Assembly: GCA_017436285.1 (NCBI GenBank)
Contig: JAFSDL010000013.1
Location: 72,096-136,095 of the forward strand
Source of the DNA: Clostridia bacterium
GTDB lineage: Bacteria > Bacillota > Clostridia > Oscillospirales > Acutalibacteraceae
Direction: 5' to 3'
Length of the DNA: 64,000 nucleotides
A program made the position numbers and the translations under genes. Shown here piece by piece: positions 35,157-44,338 of the stretch (the stretch's first letter is position 1; each line of letters begins with the position of its first letter). The notes under the pieces were generated by a model, which saw only the letters and a program-made list of their open reading frames with translations, did no database searches and had not been told where the DNA came from.

Positions 35157-35996
35157 ATGATTTCGGATGTTAAATTAAAAAGCAAAGCAATTATAAAGGG
35201 CGATACCTTAAGATTGTTTTTTATATCTTTGTTCAGCTTTATAGTCAGACGAGGCTCATTTGCACTTTTGGTTTATTGCATTGCTTCTTTGTTTAAAAGC
35301 GGTATTCTGAATTCTTATCTTGAAAATTACAATGATACTTTTGTTTATTCCGTAGTTATATTTGATGTGGCTTTTGTATCATTGACCATATTGTTATTTA
35401 TCTCTTCACTGAAGTTGGGTGAGCAGTTTTTGTATTTTATCAAAGCCTCCGGCGGAAATGGGCGGTTGGGCTTACTGTTTCACTTTTTCACATTCAAACG
35501 AAGCTTCAGGGCACTAAGCCTGTATGCAAGGCTTACTGCATTGAAAATCGGTTGGCTGTTATATTTCCTTTTACCCTGTGCTGTATGCTATGGTATAACC
35601 TTTTATTTGTATTCAAACGGAAAGCTTCTGCCTGTGGTTTTCTATGTTTTAATAATAGGTAGCTCTGTTCTTTTATCCTTTTGCATTTTTATGTGGCGCA
35701 TTGCTTTTTCAAGGTATAATGCCGCGCCATATTATGTTTGCCTGAATCCTGATACTACACCTGAAAAGGCGATTAAAAAGAGCGTTGCTTTTACAGATGG
35801 TTTTTTGCGTGAGAGTGTTCTTTTAGAAAGTTCGTTTTTTGGTTGGTTTTTAAGTTGCATAGCAATAATACCATTTGTTTATGTTCTGCCTTACTTTAAA
35901 ATATCAAAAGCATTATTTGTGGTTGATAGCTTAAGCTTAAAAGCATATCCTGAAGTGCAAAATAAATATGCAATAAATTATTTGGGCTTAAAATAA
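35157..35996 (+). CDS. DUF975-like membrane protein
   Basis: A 279-residue protein with about five to six helices. The basic N-terminus (LKSKAIIKGD) and the C-terminal NPDTTPEKAIKKSVAFTDGF, ESSFFGWFL and VLPYFKISKALF match the general DUF975 plan (small membrane proteins with an 'eNP...ai..S' motif), but identity is weak. Function unknown. Its ribosome site GGTGAT lies in a hairpin arm. A bidirectional terminator follows. Confidence 0.65.
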   Translation: MISDVKLKSKAIIKGDTLRLFFISLFSFIVRRGSFALLVYCIASLFKSGILNSYLENYNDTFVYSVVIFDVAFVSLTILLFISSLKLGEQFLYFIKASGGNGRLGLLFHFFTFKRSFRALSLYARLTALKIGWLLYFLLPCAVCYGITFYLYSNGKLLPVVFYVLIIGSSVLLSFCIFMWRIAFSRYNAAPYYVCLNPDTTPEKAIKKSVAFTDGFLRESVLLESSFFGWFLSCIAIIPFVYVLPYFKISKALFVVDSLSLKAYPEVQNKYAINYLGLK

Positions 35997-36017
35997 AAAC
36001 GTAAAAGGAATGTAAAA

Positions 36018-36056
36018 ATGAGCTGTAAAAAACTTTAGTTTTTTACAGCTCATTGT
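36018..36056. terminator. Bidirectional terminator
   Basis: Stem ATGAGCTGTAAAAAACT with its complement (TTTTTTACAGCTCAT), between converging genes. Confidence 0.88.
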
Positions 36057-36066
36057 CAATAAATTT

Positions 36067-37626
36067 TTATTTATTCTTTCTTGCTTCGATTTCTGCAACC
36101 ATTTCTGCCTGACGTTTTTCTGTGATTGTGTAGAAGAACATAGGAACTGCACAAGCAAACATACTGATAACGCCTGAAAGAACAAGCATATTCCACAGAG
36201 TTTGCTTGCCTTCCGGAGAAATGAAGCCGGTTTCTGCGTTGATACCTGCAGCTGCGAAGGAAATAACACCGATGAAAGCACCGACTGCCATACCGATTTT
36301 GTTGATAAGAGTCTGCATAGCAAAGCAGATACCTTCACCGCGCTCGCCTGTTTTCCACTCGAGGTAGTCAACAGTATCACCAATCATAGCGTATGTAATG
36401 ATGTTGTTAACACCCTGAGGAATACCCAGGAGAACAAGACCGATTGCTGAAATAATAAGCTTCCAGGGAGCATCGTAGCCAACGAAATACATAATTGCCA
36501 TTACGACACCGCCGAAAAGATGAACAAAAATGTATGCCCATTTCTTTGTGAATTTCTTGCTCATCCAGGGAACAAGAACGGAAGCAACAAGACCACCGGG
36601 AACAACAAGAAGGGTTATAAGGCTATACATACCCTCGTTCTGAAGAACATATTTTGCAAAGTAAAGACCGCCTGTGTAGGAATAAACCATTCTTGCGCCA
36701 CCGAAAATACCTGAAAGAACGATAAGAAGAAGCTCTTTGTTCTTGAAAAGGAGCTTAAGGTTGTGACCAAAGCTGGGGGGATTATCATCTGCAGTGAAAC
36801 GCTCCTTGGTGTGCTTGAAGCCATAGAAGAACATAGGAACTGCTGCAACAACAAGAATAACTGCTGCAATGAAATATGTCCATTTAAGAGTATCTGCATT
36901 TGCAACTTCCTGACCTGCGATAACAGTACCGATGAATGTTTTAGCGCCTTCTGCATCAACGCCCTTGTCAGCCATAATCTGCTGGATACCCTCTGCTGTA
37001 TCGGGGTATTTGTATTTAGCTGTAATAGAGCCTGTGATGATGGGAAGGAAAACAGTAACGATACCTGCACCCAATGTGCAAAGAAGACGGGTAACAGTAA
37101 GAAGATTACCACGAACAACGGTATCATTTGTCATACAGGTTGAAAGACCCCAATAGGGAACGTCTGCAACTGTGTATGCAACTGACCACAAAACATAAAT
37201 AATTGCTACAACCACAAATGACCAATGTGCTTTTGCTTCAAAAACAGGTAAGAAGCAGGCAATTGTCATAATTGCAATGGGAAAAGCCATCCATTTAAGG
37301 TAGGGTCTGCATTTACCCCATTTTGTACGGGTTTTGTCAACGATTGAGCCCATAATGGGGTCGTTGAACGCGTCAAAAATACGTGTGCCGAGCATAAGGT
37401 ATGCAACAGCCATTGAACCTGCAACAGAGCCGATTGTAACACCGTCTGCACCGAAAAGAAGCGCATCGGTAAGGAAAATTGTCAGATATGAACCAATGAT
37501 GGTGCATATAAAGTTCTGACCAAAGCCGGCAATACCGTAAGCGAGAGCTTCCTTAGGCTGAAGGCTGCTTGTGTCAGCAGGATTTGTGCCGTAGAGCTTA
37601 TGCAAAATGTTGTTGAATTTGCTCAT
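36067..37626 (-). CDS. GPH-type sugar:cation symporter (MFS)
   Basis: A 519-residue, 12-helix transporter of the glycoside-pentoside-hexuronide family. The N-terminal KEALAYGIAGFGQNFICTII and the DAFNDPIMGSIVDKTRTKWG segment, with the helix 2-3 loop motif, are typical; the PYWGLSTCMT motif is also present. It would take up a sugar or glycoside with Na+ or H+. RBS AAAGGAGAG. It lies 18 bases downstream of a cyclophilin gene on the same strand. The substrate is not readable; hexuronides or galactosides are plausible given the window. Confidence 0.9.
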   Translation of the reverse strand: MSKFNNILHKLYGTNPADTSSLQPKEALAYGIAGFGQNFICTIIGSYLTIFLTDALLFGADGVTIGSVAGSMAVAYLMLGTRIFDAFNDPIMGSIVDKTRTKWGKCRPYLKWMAFPIAIMTIACFLPVFEAKAHWSFVVVAIIYVLWSVAYTVADVPYWGLSTCMTNDTVVRGNLLTVTRLLCTLGAGIVTVFLPIITGSITAKYKYPDTAEGIQQIMADKGVDAEGAKTFIGTVIAGQEVANADTLKWTYFIAAVILVVAAVPMFFYGFKHTKERFTADDNPPSFGHNLKLLFKNKELLLIVLSGIFGGARMVYSYTGGLYFAKYVLQNEGMYSLITLLVVPGGLVASVLVPWMSKKFTKKWAYIFVHLFGGVVMAIMYFVGYDAPWKLIISAIGLVLLGIPQGVNNIITYAMIGDTVDYLEWKTGERGEGICFAMQTLINKIGMAVGAFIGVISFAAAGINAETGFISPEGKQTLWNMLVLSGVISMFACAVPMFFYTITEKRQAEMVAEIEARKNK

Positions 37627-37644
37627 TTCATTCTCTCCTTTTAT

Positions 37645-38136
37645 TTATAAAACTTCAACAGTTTTCATAACAATGGGTTCAACAGGTGTGGAGCGTTCAC
37701 CGCCGAAGCTCATTCTGCGGTCAATTTTAAGGAAATTGTCAACTGTTTCCATACCCTCAATTACCTTGCCGAATGCGGCATACTGACCGTCAAGGAAGGT
37801 GCAGTCGCCGTAGCAGATAAAGAACTGACTGCTTGCAGAGTTGGGATTCTGGGAGCGAGCCATTGAAATAACGCCACGGGTGTGAGAAAGAGTGTTGTTA
37901 ACACCGTTCATTCTGAACTCACCCTTAATGTTTTCATCGCTACCGCCACAGCCTGTTCCTTCAGGGTCACCGCCCTGTGCCATAAAGCCATCAATTACGC
38001 GGTGGAATGTAAGACCATTATAAAAACCGCTTTTTACAAGCTTTAAAAAGTTTTCACAGGTGATGGGAGCCTGTTCGGGACAAAGCTCAATAACAAAGCT
38101 TTCGCCATTTTCCATAGTTACCTTAATATTTTCCAT
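37645..38136 (-). CDS. Peptidyl-prolyl isomerase, cyclophilin type
   Basis: A 163-residue cyclophilin, no signal peptide, so cytosolic. FHRVIDGFMAQGGDPEGTG carries the catalytic Arg, and the ARSQNPNSASSQFFI block forms the active site. It accelerates proline isomerisation during folding. It sits between a dockerin-like secreted protein gene (15 bases upstream) and the symporter (18 bases downstream), probably a single transcript. Confidence 0.95.
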   Translation of the reverse strand: MENIKVTMENGESFVIELCPEQAPITCENFLKLVKSGFYNGLTFHRVIDGFMAQGGDPEGTGCGGSDENIKGEFRMNGVNNTLSHTRGVISMARSQNPNSASSQFFICYGDCTFLDGQYAAFGKVIEGMETVDNFLKIDRRMSFGGERSTPVEPIVMKTVEVL

Positions 38137-38151
38137 ATTTTTATATTCTCC

Positions 38152-39255
38152 TTAATTCTTTGTTACAGGGTTAAGAACATAGCTTTCTGTGTTGGTGGCT
38201 TGTGTTACGGAATCCATCTGAAGGCCCTCGTTACCGTCCTTATCAACTGTAGGAATTGTTGAAATATCTGCAACATAAGAATATGAGTATTCAACACTTA
38301 CGGGGATGCCCGAAAGCTTATCAACCTTTGAAATAATAACACCGTTTTTGAATGTAACCTTATTTAATATTGAGGTTTCTTTAGTGCCCTCGGTTTCATC
38401 AAAATCAGGTATGTTGAAAACCTTTCCGTAGGAAATTGTTTTCCAACGCTGTGAAAAGCCCTCGTTACCTGTTGGGAATTCGTCACCTATATAGGTATCT
38501 TCATTCATTGTAACTTTTCTTATGATATAGCCATCCTCTTCATAACACTCGATGCTCTTTATATCATCAATTTCAAGGAAGCAGGAGTTACCTAAATTAT
38601 TAACAGGGAAATAATAGTAATGGCTACTATAACGATTTATTGTCTTGGTAGTTGTTTTCAAGTCATACATTTCCTTGGCATCTTTTCTTAATTGTGCCAT
38701 TTGTGTTTCCATTTCTTTTTTTTGCGCCTGGGTTAATGCAGCACTAATCAAAAGGTTGCTTAACAAATCTTCCATATAGTCGCAGGTTTTATTTGCGTAG
38801 TCGTCAAACTCCATATTAGTAACGTTAAGCTCATCTACAGGTGCATTTTTAGTTGTAACCTTCATAGAATGGCACTGTGTTGTTGCAGTTTTAGTAAAGC
38901 CGGGTTTAACAGATTTAACGCTGTTAAGCTCAGCCTTGAAAAGCTCAAGATTGAATTCAGCACATTCGTTAACCTCGGTGTCAATACCTGTAACAATGGC
39001 AACGATTTTCTTAACATCCTCCATAGTGATGCCGTCACCATTTCCGGTTACATCATAGATTAATCCCTCTTTGGGCTCTTCAAGGTTTGCTGAAACACGT
39101 AAAACTGTTCGTGCATCGTTAAGGTCGATTTTTTTATCAGCGTTGTAGTCAAAATTCAATTTGATTTCATCAGCTGAATAGGAAGCATAAGAGCTTACGG
39201 GAAGAATAGCCACAAGCAGACAGACCGAAAGTAAAATACTGATTGTTTTTTTCAT
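38152..39255 (-). CDS. Secreted protein with N-terminal dockerin-like repeats
   Basis: A 367-residue protein. A signal peptide (TISILLSVCLLVAILPVSSYA) is followed at about residues 30-92 by two EF-hand-like repeats (DYNADKKIDLNDARTVLRVS; DVTGNGDGITMEDVKKIVAI), the pattern of type I dockerins. A mainly soluble C-terminal domain of unknown type follows, rich in beta-strand-like segments. Dockerins bind cohesins and normally sit at the C-terminus; an N-terminal place is unusual, and no cohesin is in the window. The start ATG 39255 follows AAGGTGAT. Confidence 0.8.
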   Translation of the reverse strand: MKKTISILLSVCLLVAILPVSSYASYSADEIKLNFDYNADKKIDLNDARTVLRVSANLEEPKEGLIYDVTGNGDGITMEDVKKIVAIVTGIDTEVNECAEFNLELFKAELNSVKSVKPGFTKTATTQCHSMKVTTKNAPVDELNVTNMEFDDYANKTCDYMEDLLSNLLISAALTQAQKKEMETQMAQLRKDAKEMYDLKTTTKTINRYSSHYYYFPVNNLGNSCFLEIDDIKSIECYEEDGYIIRKVTMNEDTYIGDEFPTGNEGFSQRWKTISYGKVFNIPDFDETEGTKETSILNKVTFKNGVIISKVDKLSGIPVSVEYSYSYVADISTIPTVDKDGNEGLQMDSVTQATNTESYVLNPVTKN

Positions 39256-39283
39256 AGAAATCACCTTTTTATTTAAAGTTAGA

Positions 39284-39437
39284 GTGAGTGTGTTCGAACC
39301 AAATATGCCTCAAATGTCCGATTTCACGCACCTTTGTAATTTTTTTGTCTCGCAATACGTCATCCTTTCAAGAGTTTTAACGATGTTACAGGGAAAAGTG
39401 ACTGTATTAAACCATATGTGGTTCGAACACACTCACT
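39284..39437. repeat. 26-bp inverted repeat flanking a 100-base spacer
   Basis: GAGTGAGTGTGTTCGAACCA plus ATATG (39284-39309) and its near-perfect complement (39412-39437) bracket about 100 bases. The right arm contains the TetR stop codon. Likely a long hairpin in the tetR 3' transcript, or ends of a small element. Confidence 0.7.
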
Positions 39438-40104
39438 CAAATGCCGCTTTCAAAAATTTAAGGGTTTGCTGGACGATTAAATCATCGCTTTCTGTTGCTT
39501 GCTTTCCTGTGTAGATAAAAAATCGTTCCTTGTAGTAATCACAAGCAGTTGCAAATTGCAACATCATAAATATGTTATCAAGCAGAAAAGCGAAGAATGC
39601 AGGGTTTATGTCGTCACGGACATCGCCTGTTTCCTGAGCCTTGCTGATTGTAACAGTGTAAATTGAAGCAGAAACTGCCTCTATTCTTTGAGAAATACCG
39701 TTTAAAAACTCGGATTTATCGCTTGTAGTTAATTGGCAGTATAGCTTAATCAATTCAGGATTTTTTCTGGAATATTTCAGCAAAGCCCTGATGATTGTTT
39801 CTGCTTTTACCAGAATATCCTCCGAAGAGTCTGCAAGACTCATAAGGAGCTCCTCTAAAGAAGACATACCCTCATGAACTACCATAGAGAACATAGTTTC
39901 CTTGTTCTCAAAATATTTATAGATAGAGCCAACGCTGATGCCTGCTTTTTTAGCAATTTGCTGAATGGAGGTGTTTTCAAATCCGTTATCGGCAAATTCC
40001 TTTATAGCAACATTTAAAATTCTATCCCGCTTTTCCTTGGGGATTTTATCAAATGTGGCTTTGCATAGCGGCATATTTTGACTCCGGGTTTCATTTGTAG
40101 CCAT
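39433..40104 (-). CDS. TetR-family transcriptional regulator
   Basis: A 223-residue regulator. The N-terminal helix-turn-helix domain has FADNGFENTSIQQIAKKAGI and SVGSIYKYFENKETMF, typical of TetR proteins. The C-terminal ligand domain is not assignable. The start at ATG 40104 is supported by the GGGGTG just upstream; ATG 40116 is the alternative. It may control the FN3 gene (divergent), itself, or the dockerin-like gene downstream, separated by the inverted repeat. Confidence 0.9.
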   Translation of the reverse strand: MATNETRSQNMPLCKATFDKIPKEKRDRILNVAIKEFADNGFENTSIQQIAKKAGISVGSIYKYFENKETMFSMVVHEGMSSLEELLMSLADSSEDILVKAETIIRALLKYSRKNPELIKLYCQLTTSDKSEFLNGISQRIEAVSASIYTVTISKAQETGDVRDDINPAFFAFLLDNIFMMLQFATACDYYKERFFIYTGKQATESDDLIVQQTLKFLKAAFE

Positions 40105-40125
40105 CTTACACCCCATAATAAACCT

Positions 40126-40146
40126 AATTATATACAGTATAATAAC
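40126..40146. promoter_or_regulatory. Candidate TetR operator
   Basis: A near-palindrome around TTATATACAGTATAATAA, within the tetR promoter region and about 170 bases from the FN3 promoter. It fits autoregulation by size and position only. Confidence 0.35.
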
Positions 40147-40316
40147 ATTTTCCTGTGTAAAAATCAATGAAAAACAAAGATTTGTTCCGCCAAAATTCAG
40201 GCAACTTTTTTGGTCAGAGTTGATAAAAGATGTTAATGAGAGATTAATAATGTTAATTGTTGGTGAACAGAGCGGAAATACGGAATTTTTAGTAACATTT
40301 ATTTCACAAATTATTA

Positions 40317-40345
40317 TTGAAAAGAACAAGTTTATATATTATAAT
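40317..40345 (+). promoter_or_regulatory. Promoter for the FN3 gene
   Basis: TTGAAA and a perfect TATAAT separated by 17 bases, 35 bases before the start at 40380. Confidence 0.85.
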
Positions 40346-40379
40346 ACATACCATAATTAATATCATCGGAGGTTATTCC

Positions 40380-43340
40380 ATGAAAAAATTAAGTTCAAAA
40401 ACAAGGGTGCTCCTGACACTTCTTGTTACTTTACTTGTGATAGGCGCTCTGACAGTAGCTTCTTTTGCTGCAGATAAAGAGGCGGCTTATGGCAAAAAAT
40501 ACGGTCAGATTGTTCCCACGGATTCAAATCTTGAAGCCCGAAAGACCAGCTTTTCCTTCTATGGCGATAAAGGGACTCTCTATTTTATGCGAATAAGCGA
40601 GGGTAAAAGCAACGCAAACTATGCGGTTGAGATTTATTCTGACAAGGCTTGCACCAAGCTTATCAGAAGTATGTCAGAGGAGTTTGGCGAAAAGGGGAAC
40701 AGCCCTATGGCTATTCCGTGGACCTTTAAAACAATTCCCAGCGGAATCTATTACGGCAAATGCTACACATATATTTCAAGAGATGACGGTAATGTTATAG
40801 ATACAGATTCAGTTGAAACATTTAAAATCAAAATTGACCGTTTAAGTAAGAAAACCGTTGAGCTTAATTCCGTAAAAAGCACATCTGCAGGTGTTAAATT
40901 CACATGGACGCCCTTGGCAACTGCCACAAAGTACAGAGTTTACAGAAAAGCACCCGGCGAAAAAAGCTGGAATTATCTTGCATCTGTGGGTAAGGGTGCT
41001 TATACATATACAGATAAATCTGCAAAAAGCGGTAAAACATATAAATACACCGTAAGAGCATACGATGGTGATTATAAGAGCCTCTACAATAAAACAGGTC
41101 TTTCTTTGATTTATCTTGATACACCTGAGCTGATTGGTGTAAGCGGAGCAACCTCTTCAGGCTATGCAAAGTTTACCTGGAAGGCGGTTTCCGGCGCAAA
41201 GAGCTATGAAATTTATCGTATGGGCGGTACCCTGAATAGCTATGAATGGAAAAAAATTGCAACAGTTAAGGGTGGAAAAACTGTTTCGTATGTTGATAAA
41301 ACAGCTACAAGAAATGATTGGCATTATAGTTATACCGTAAGAGCAGTTAATGGCTCATATAAGAGCACATATAATAGTGACGGTGTCGATTTTAACTATA
41401 TTTTAGCACCCAAGTTAGATAAAGCATTTTCCTATAAGGATGGCGTTAAAATCACCTGGAAGGATTCAAGTGATGTAGTAACAAAATACTACATTTACAG
41501 AAAAACCTCTTCAGGCTGGAAGAAAATCGGTGCAACAGCAAATAAATATTTTATTGATACTACTGCAGTTTCAGGCAAAACATATACCTACACAGTTAAG
41601 GGTGTTGCTCAGACAAACAGTGGCGCATATAACTCAAAGGGTATAAAGGAAAGCTACCTTTCAATGCCCAAGCTCAGCAGGGTTGTTTTTGATGAAAACA
41701 ATTATGCAAAGGTTACCTGGGCTACTGTTGATGGTGCCTCCTCATATAAAATTCTGAGAAAAATCAATTCTGCAGAGGAATGGACAGAAATTGCAACCGT
41801 AAAGGGTGGCACAAGAAAGTCCTACCTTGATAAAACCACCAAAAAATCAGGCTATACCTATAAATATACCGTAAGAGCAATTAACGATGATGCTAAGAGC
41901 TACTATAACAGAACAGGTATTAAAAATATGTATCTTGCAACTCCGGCTGTTAAGATAGCTAATAAGGTAACATCTGATAATGCAGTGGGCATCAGCTTGA
42001 AATGGAAGGCAATAAATGGTGCAGAGGGCTATCAGATTTTAAGGCAGGTTGCAGGCAAATCCTCCTGGACCACTATTGCAGAAAATGTAACAAAAACCTC
42101 CTTCTATGATACTACTGTTAAAAACGGTGTTAAATATCGTTATGCAGTAAAAGCGGTCAACGGTTCGGCAATCAGCAGATATACATCTGTTTATATGGTA
42201 GCCCTTAACAGACCTGCTATGGAAAGCGTTAAGCCTACCGATAAGGGTGTTGCTCTCAGCTGGAGTGCTGTTGAAGGTGCGGATACCTATTATGTTTACA
42301 GAAAAGCAGTGGACGGTGAATGGGAGGTAATAGGCTCATATTCACTTAATGAGTTTGTTGATACATCAGAAGAAGCTAAAACAACACCATTCAGCTATAC
42401 TGTTGTTGCGGAAGCTAAGGGCTACAAGAGTGATTATGACACAGAGGGTATGAAAAACTTTGTTGAGGCAACAAAGCTTACTGCTGAATTCAACCCCGCA
42501 ACTGAAACAGAGAAGCCTTATGCAATGGTTAAATGGACTCTCGATAAGGATGTTGAAAGCTATAAGCTTTACAAAACCGTTGATGGCGAAAGCACTTGCA
42601 TAGGAACATACGATGCAACATCAGATGTCACTGAATATAAGGATGAGGATATCACCCTCGGCAAGGAATATAAATACACAGTTAAAGCAATTAAGGAAGG
42701 CAAGCTTTCCACTAAAAGAAGCGTAACAGTAGAATGTCCCCATCCGCCTGTTGAGGCAGTTGATTTTGATGTTGTTGCCAATTACAGTGACGAGGGCTCA
42801 TATATCACTGTGAATTTCACAACTGTTGAGTTTGCTAAAAAATATTATATTTACAGAAAAACATCCTCTAAGGGCGAATGGACCAAGATTGAAGCAATCA
42901 AGGCATCTGATATAACAGATAATGCATATTCTTATGTTGATAAGGATGTTGATGAAGAAAGAAAATATTATTACACTGTTAAAGGTGTTACCTCTGACAG
43001 AGACAGCCTTTATAACGAAAAGGGTAAAACTGTGATTATTTACACACCCTTAGAGCCCGCAACAGGAATTGTTGTGAAGAAGAGCGTTGATGGTGAAAAA
43101 ACAGTTGCTATAATAGTCTGGGATTCAGTTGAAAACGCTGAAAGCTACAAGGTGCTCAGAAAAGTGGGCGATGGCGAATGGGAAGCCTTAGGTCAGGTTG
43201 AAAGCGGTAAGGATTTAAGATTTGTTGATGATACAATTGAACAGGGTGTTGAATACACCTACACAATTAAAGCATCTGCCGACTCAAGAGGCGATTCAAT
43301 TAACAAGACCGGTGCAGAGTTTTGCTGGAAGGCTGACTAA
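40380..43340 (+). CDS. Secreted protein with nine FN3 domains
   Basis: A 986-residue protein with a signal peptide (TRVLLTLLVTLLVIGALTVA, then SFAA). The same N-terminal domain as the 21166-22929 protein follows (YGQIVPTDSN to ETFKIKIDR), then nine fibronectin type III repeats of about 85-100 residues, recognisable by the W-x-x-V...Y-x-[IVL]-[YL]-[RK] core. The ATG at 40380 follows CGGAGG. No cell-wall anchor is seen. With its paralogue it forms a small secreted family; an extracellular adhesive or glycan-associated role is possible. A strong promoter and a terminator flank it, so it is a single-gene transcript. Confidence 0.88.
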   Translation: MKKLSSKTRVLLTLLVTLLVIGALTVASFAADKEAAYGKKYGQIVPTDSNLEARKTSFSFYGDKGTLYFMRISEGKSNANYAVEIYSDKACTKLIRSMSEEFGEKGNSPMAIPWTFKTIPSGIYYGKCYTYISRDDGNVIDTDSVETFKIKIDRLSKKTVELNSVKSTSAGVKFTWTPLATATKYRVYRKAPGEKSWNYLASVGKGAYTYTDKSAKSGKTYKYTVRAYDGDYKSLYNKTGLSLIYLDTPELIGVSGATSSGYAKFTWKAVSGAKSYEIYRMGGTLNSYEWKKIATVKGGKTVSYVDKTATRNDWHYSYTVRAVNGSYKSTYNSDGVDFNYILAPKLDKAFSYKDGVKITWKDSSDVVTKYYIYRKTSSGWKKIGATANKYFIDTTAVSGKTYTYTVKGVAQTNSGAYNSKGIKESYLSMPKLSRVVFDENNYAKVTWATVDGASSYKILRKINSAEEWTEIATVKGGTRKSYLDKTTKKSGYTYKYTVRAINDDAKSYYNRTGIKNMYLATPAVKIANKVTSDNAVGISLKWKAINGAEGYQILRQVAGKSSWTTIAENVTKTSFYDTTVKNGVKYRYAVKAVNGSAISRYTSVYMVALNRPAMESVKPTDKGVALSWSAVEGADTYYVYRKAVDGEWEVIGSYSLNEFVDTSEEAKTTPFSYTVVAEAKGYKSDYDTEGMKNFVEATKLTAEFNPATETEKPYAMVKWTLDKDVESYKLYKTVDGESTCIGTYDATSDVTEYKDEDITLGKEYKYTVKAIKEGKLSTKRSVTVECPHPPVEAVDFDVVANYSDEGSYITVNFTTVEFAKKYYIYRKTSSKGEWTKIEAIKASDITDNAYSYVDKDVDEERKYYYTVKGVTSDRDSLYNEKGKTVIIYTPLEPATGIVVKKSVDGEKTVAIIVWDSVENAESYKVLRKVGDGEWEALGQVESGKDLRFVDDTIEQGVEYTYTIKASADSRGDSINKTGAEFCWKAD

Positions 43341-43355
43341 GAACTGAAAATATAT

Positions 43356-43396
43356 AACCCCAACGAGAAAATTTCCTTCTCGTTGGGGTTGTTTCA
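43356..43396. terminator. Bidirectional terminator
   Basis: A 14-bp stem AACCCCAACGAGAA / TTCTCGTTGGGGTT with a 7-base loop, between converging genes. Confidence 0.92.
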
Positions 43397-44158
43397 TATA
43401 CCGAATAATTCTTTTGTGTTATTTGTTGCTATGTCGAGTATTTGTTGAGCACTGGTGTTTTTTATTTCTGCCATTTTTTCTGCCACATAGGGAATAAGGC
43501 TTGAATCATTCCTCTTTCCTCTCATTGGCACAGGTGCCATATAGGGACAGTCGGTTTCAAGGAGAAGTCTGTCAAGGGGGAGCATTTCTGCCACCTCAAC
43601 TGCTTTTCGGGCATTTTTAAAGGTTAATGCACCACCGAAGCCGATATACAAACCGAGCTTCAAAACCTCTTTTGCAGTTTCAACGCTACCTGAAAAGCAG
43701 TGCAAAACACCTGTTGGCTTGTGCTTTTTGAGGATTTCGAGTGTATCACCGTGAGCCTCTCTGTCGTGAACGATTATTGGTAAATCCAATTCCTTTGCGA
43801 GAATTATCTGATTTTCAAAAACCTCTTTTTGCTTTTCCTTTGTATCCTGTCGCCAATAATAATCAAGACCGATTTCACCTATTGCAACGCATTTTTTGTG
43901 CCTGGCAAGGTCTTTTAATATTTCAATATAGTTTTCGGGGAGCTTTTCAACCTCTTCAGGATGAACACCACAGGCAAAATAGAGGTAATCATATTTTTCT
44001 GAAAGAGAAAGGGCTTCCTTTGAGGATTCTAAATCCGCACCGCAGTTAATAACACCGCAAATGCCCGACTCCTTAAGAGAGCCGAGCATATTTTCGCGGT
44101 CAGAATTGAACGCTTTATCTGTGTAATGTGCGTGAGAATCAAAAATGTTGTTATACAT
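43394..44158 (-). CDS. TatD-family metal-dependent nuclease
   Basis: A 254-residue TatD/YabD hydrolase. Metal ligands are in DSHAHY (N-terminus), the Glu of AIGEIGLDYYW, VHDREAHG, and ETDCPYMAP. It is a cytosolic Mg2+-dependent DNase/exonuclease family. The ATG at 44158 was chosen over an upstream in-frame start (to 44197) that begins inside a repeat. It lies downstream of metG, as in Bacillus metS-yabD, separated here by repeats. Confidence 0.93.
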   Translation of the reverse strand: MYNNIFDSHAHYTDKAFNSDRENMLGSLKESGICGVINCGADLESSKEALSLSEKYDYLYFACGVHPEEVEKLPENYIEILKDLARHKKCVAIGEIGLDYYWRQDTKEKQKEVFENQIILAKELDLPIIVHDREAHGDTLEILKKHKPTGVLHCFSGSVETAKEVLKLGLYIGFGGALTFKNARKAVEVAEMLPLDRLLLETDCPYMAPVPMRGKRNDSSLIPYVAEKMAEIKNTSAQQILDIATNNTKELFGI

Positions 44159-44177
44159 AATCAAACATACTTTTACT

Positions 44178-44212
44178 TTGTTGTGTGGTACAGGCAAGCC
44201 TGTACCCTACGA
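44178..44212. repeat. GTGGTACAGGCAAGCC palindromic unit
   Basis: GTTGTGTGGTACAGGCAAGC then CTGTACCCTACG, a near-copy of the units at 20265-20364. Next to the following repeat. Confidence 0.75.
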
Positions 44213-44297
44213 TTGTACCACCCACCACCTTCGGTGGTCCCCCCTCCTTTTTTACATTCGTAAAAAAAGAGGGATAGACTTCGCGTTACTTTTACAT
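44213..44297. repeat. Single-ended CCCTC/GGAGGGG hairpin repeat, inverted
   Basis: GTACCACCCACCACC and GGTGGTCCCCCCTCC then GAGGGATAGACTTCGCG: one end of the 26202-26433 element in reverse. Confidence 0.75.
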
Positions 44298-44298
44298 A

Positions 44299-44338
44299 CT
44301 GGTAGCTGGTGGCTGGCGACTGGGGGCTGGCTGCTAAT
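44299..44338. repeat. CTGGTAGCTGGTGG low-complexity tandem
   Basis: Degenerate units of CTGGCGACTGG type ending at the metG stop codon; compare 20468-20514. Confidence 0.7.

Noticed and set aside
39412..39437. tRNA gene suggested by a T-arm-like GTTCGAAC stem
   Set aside because: No acceptor, D or anticodon arms are found around it; kept only as part of the inverted repeat finding.
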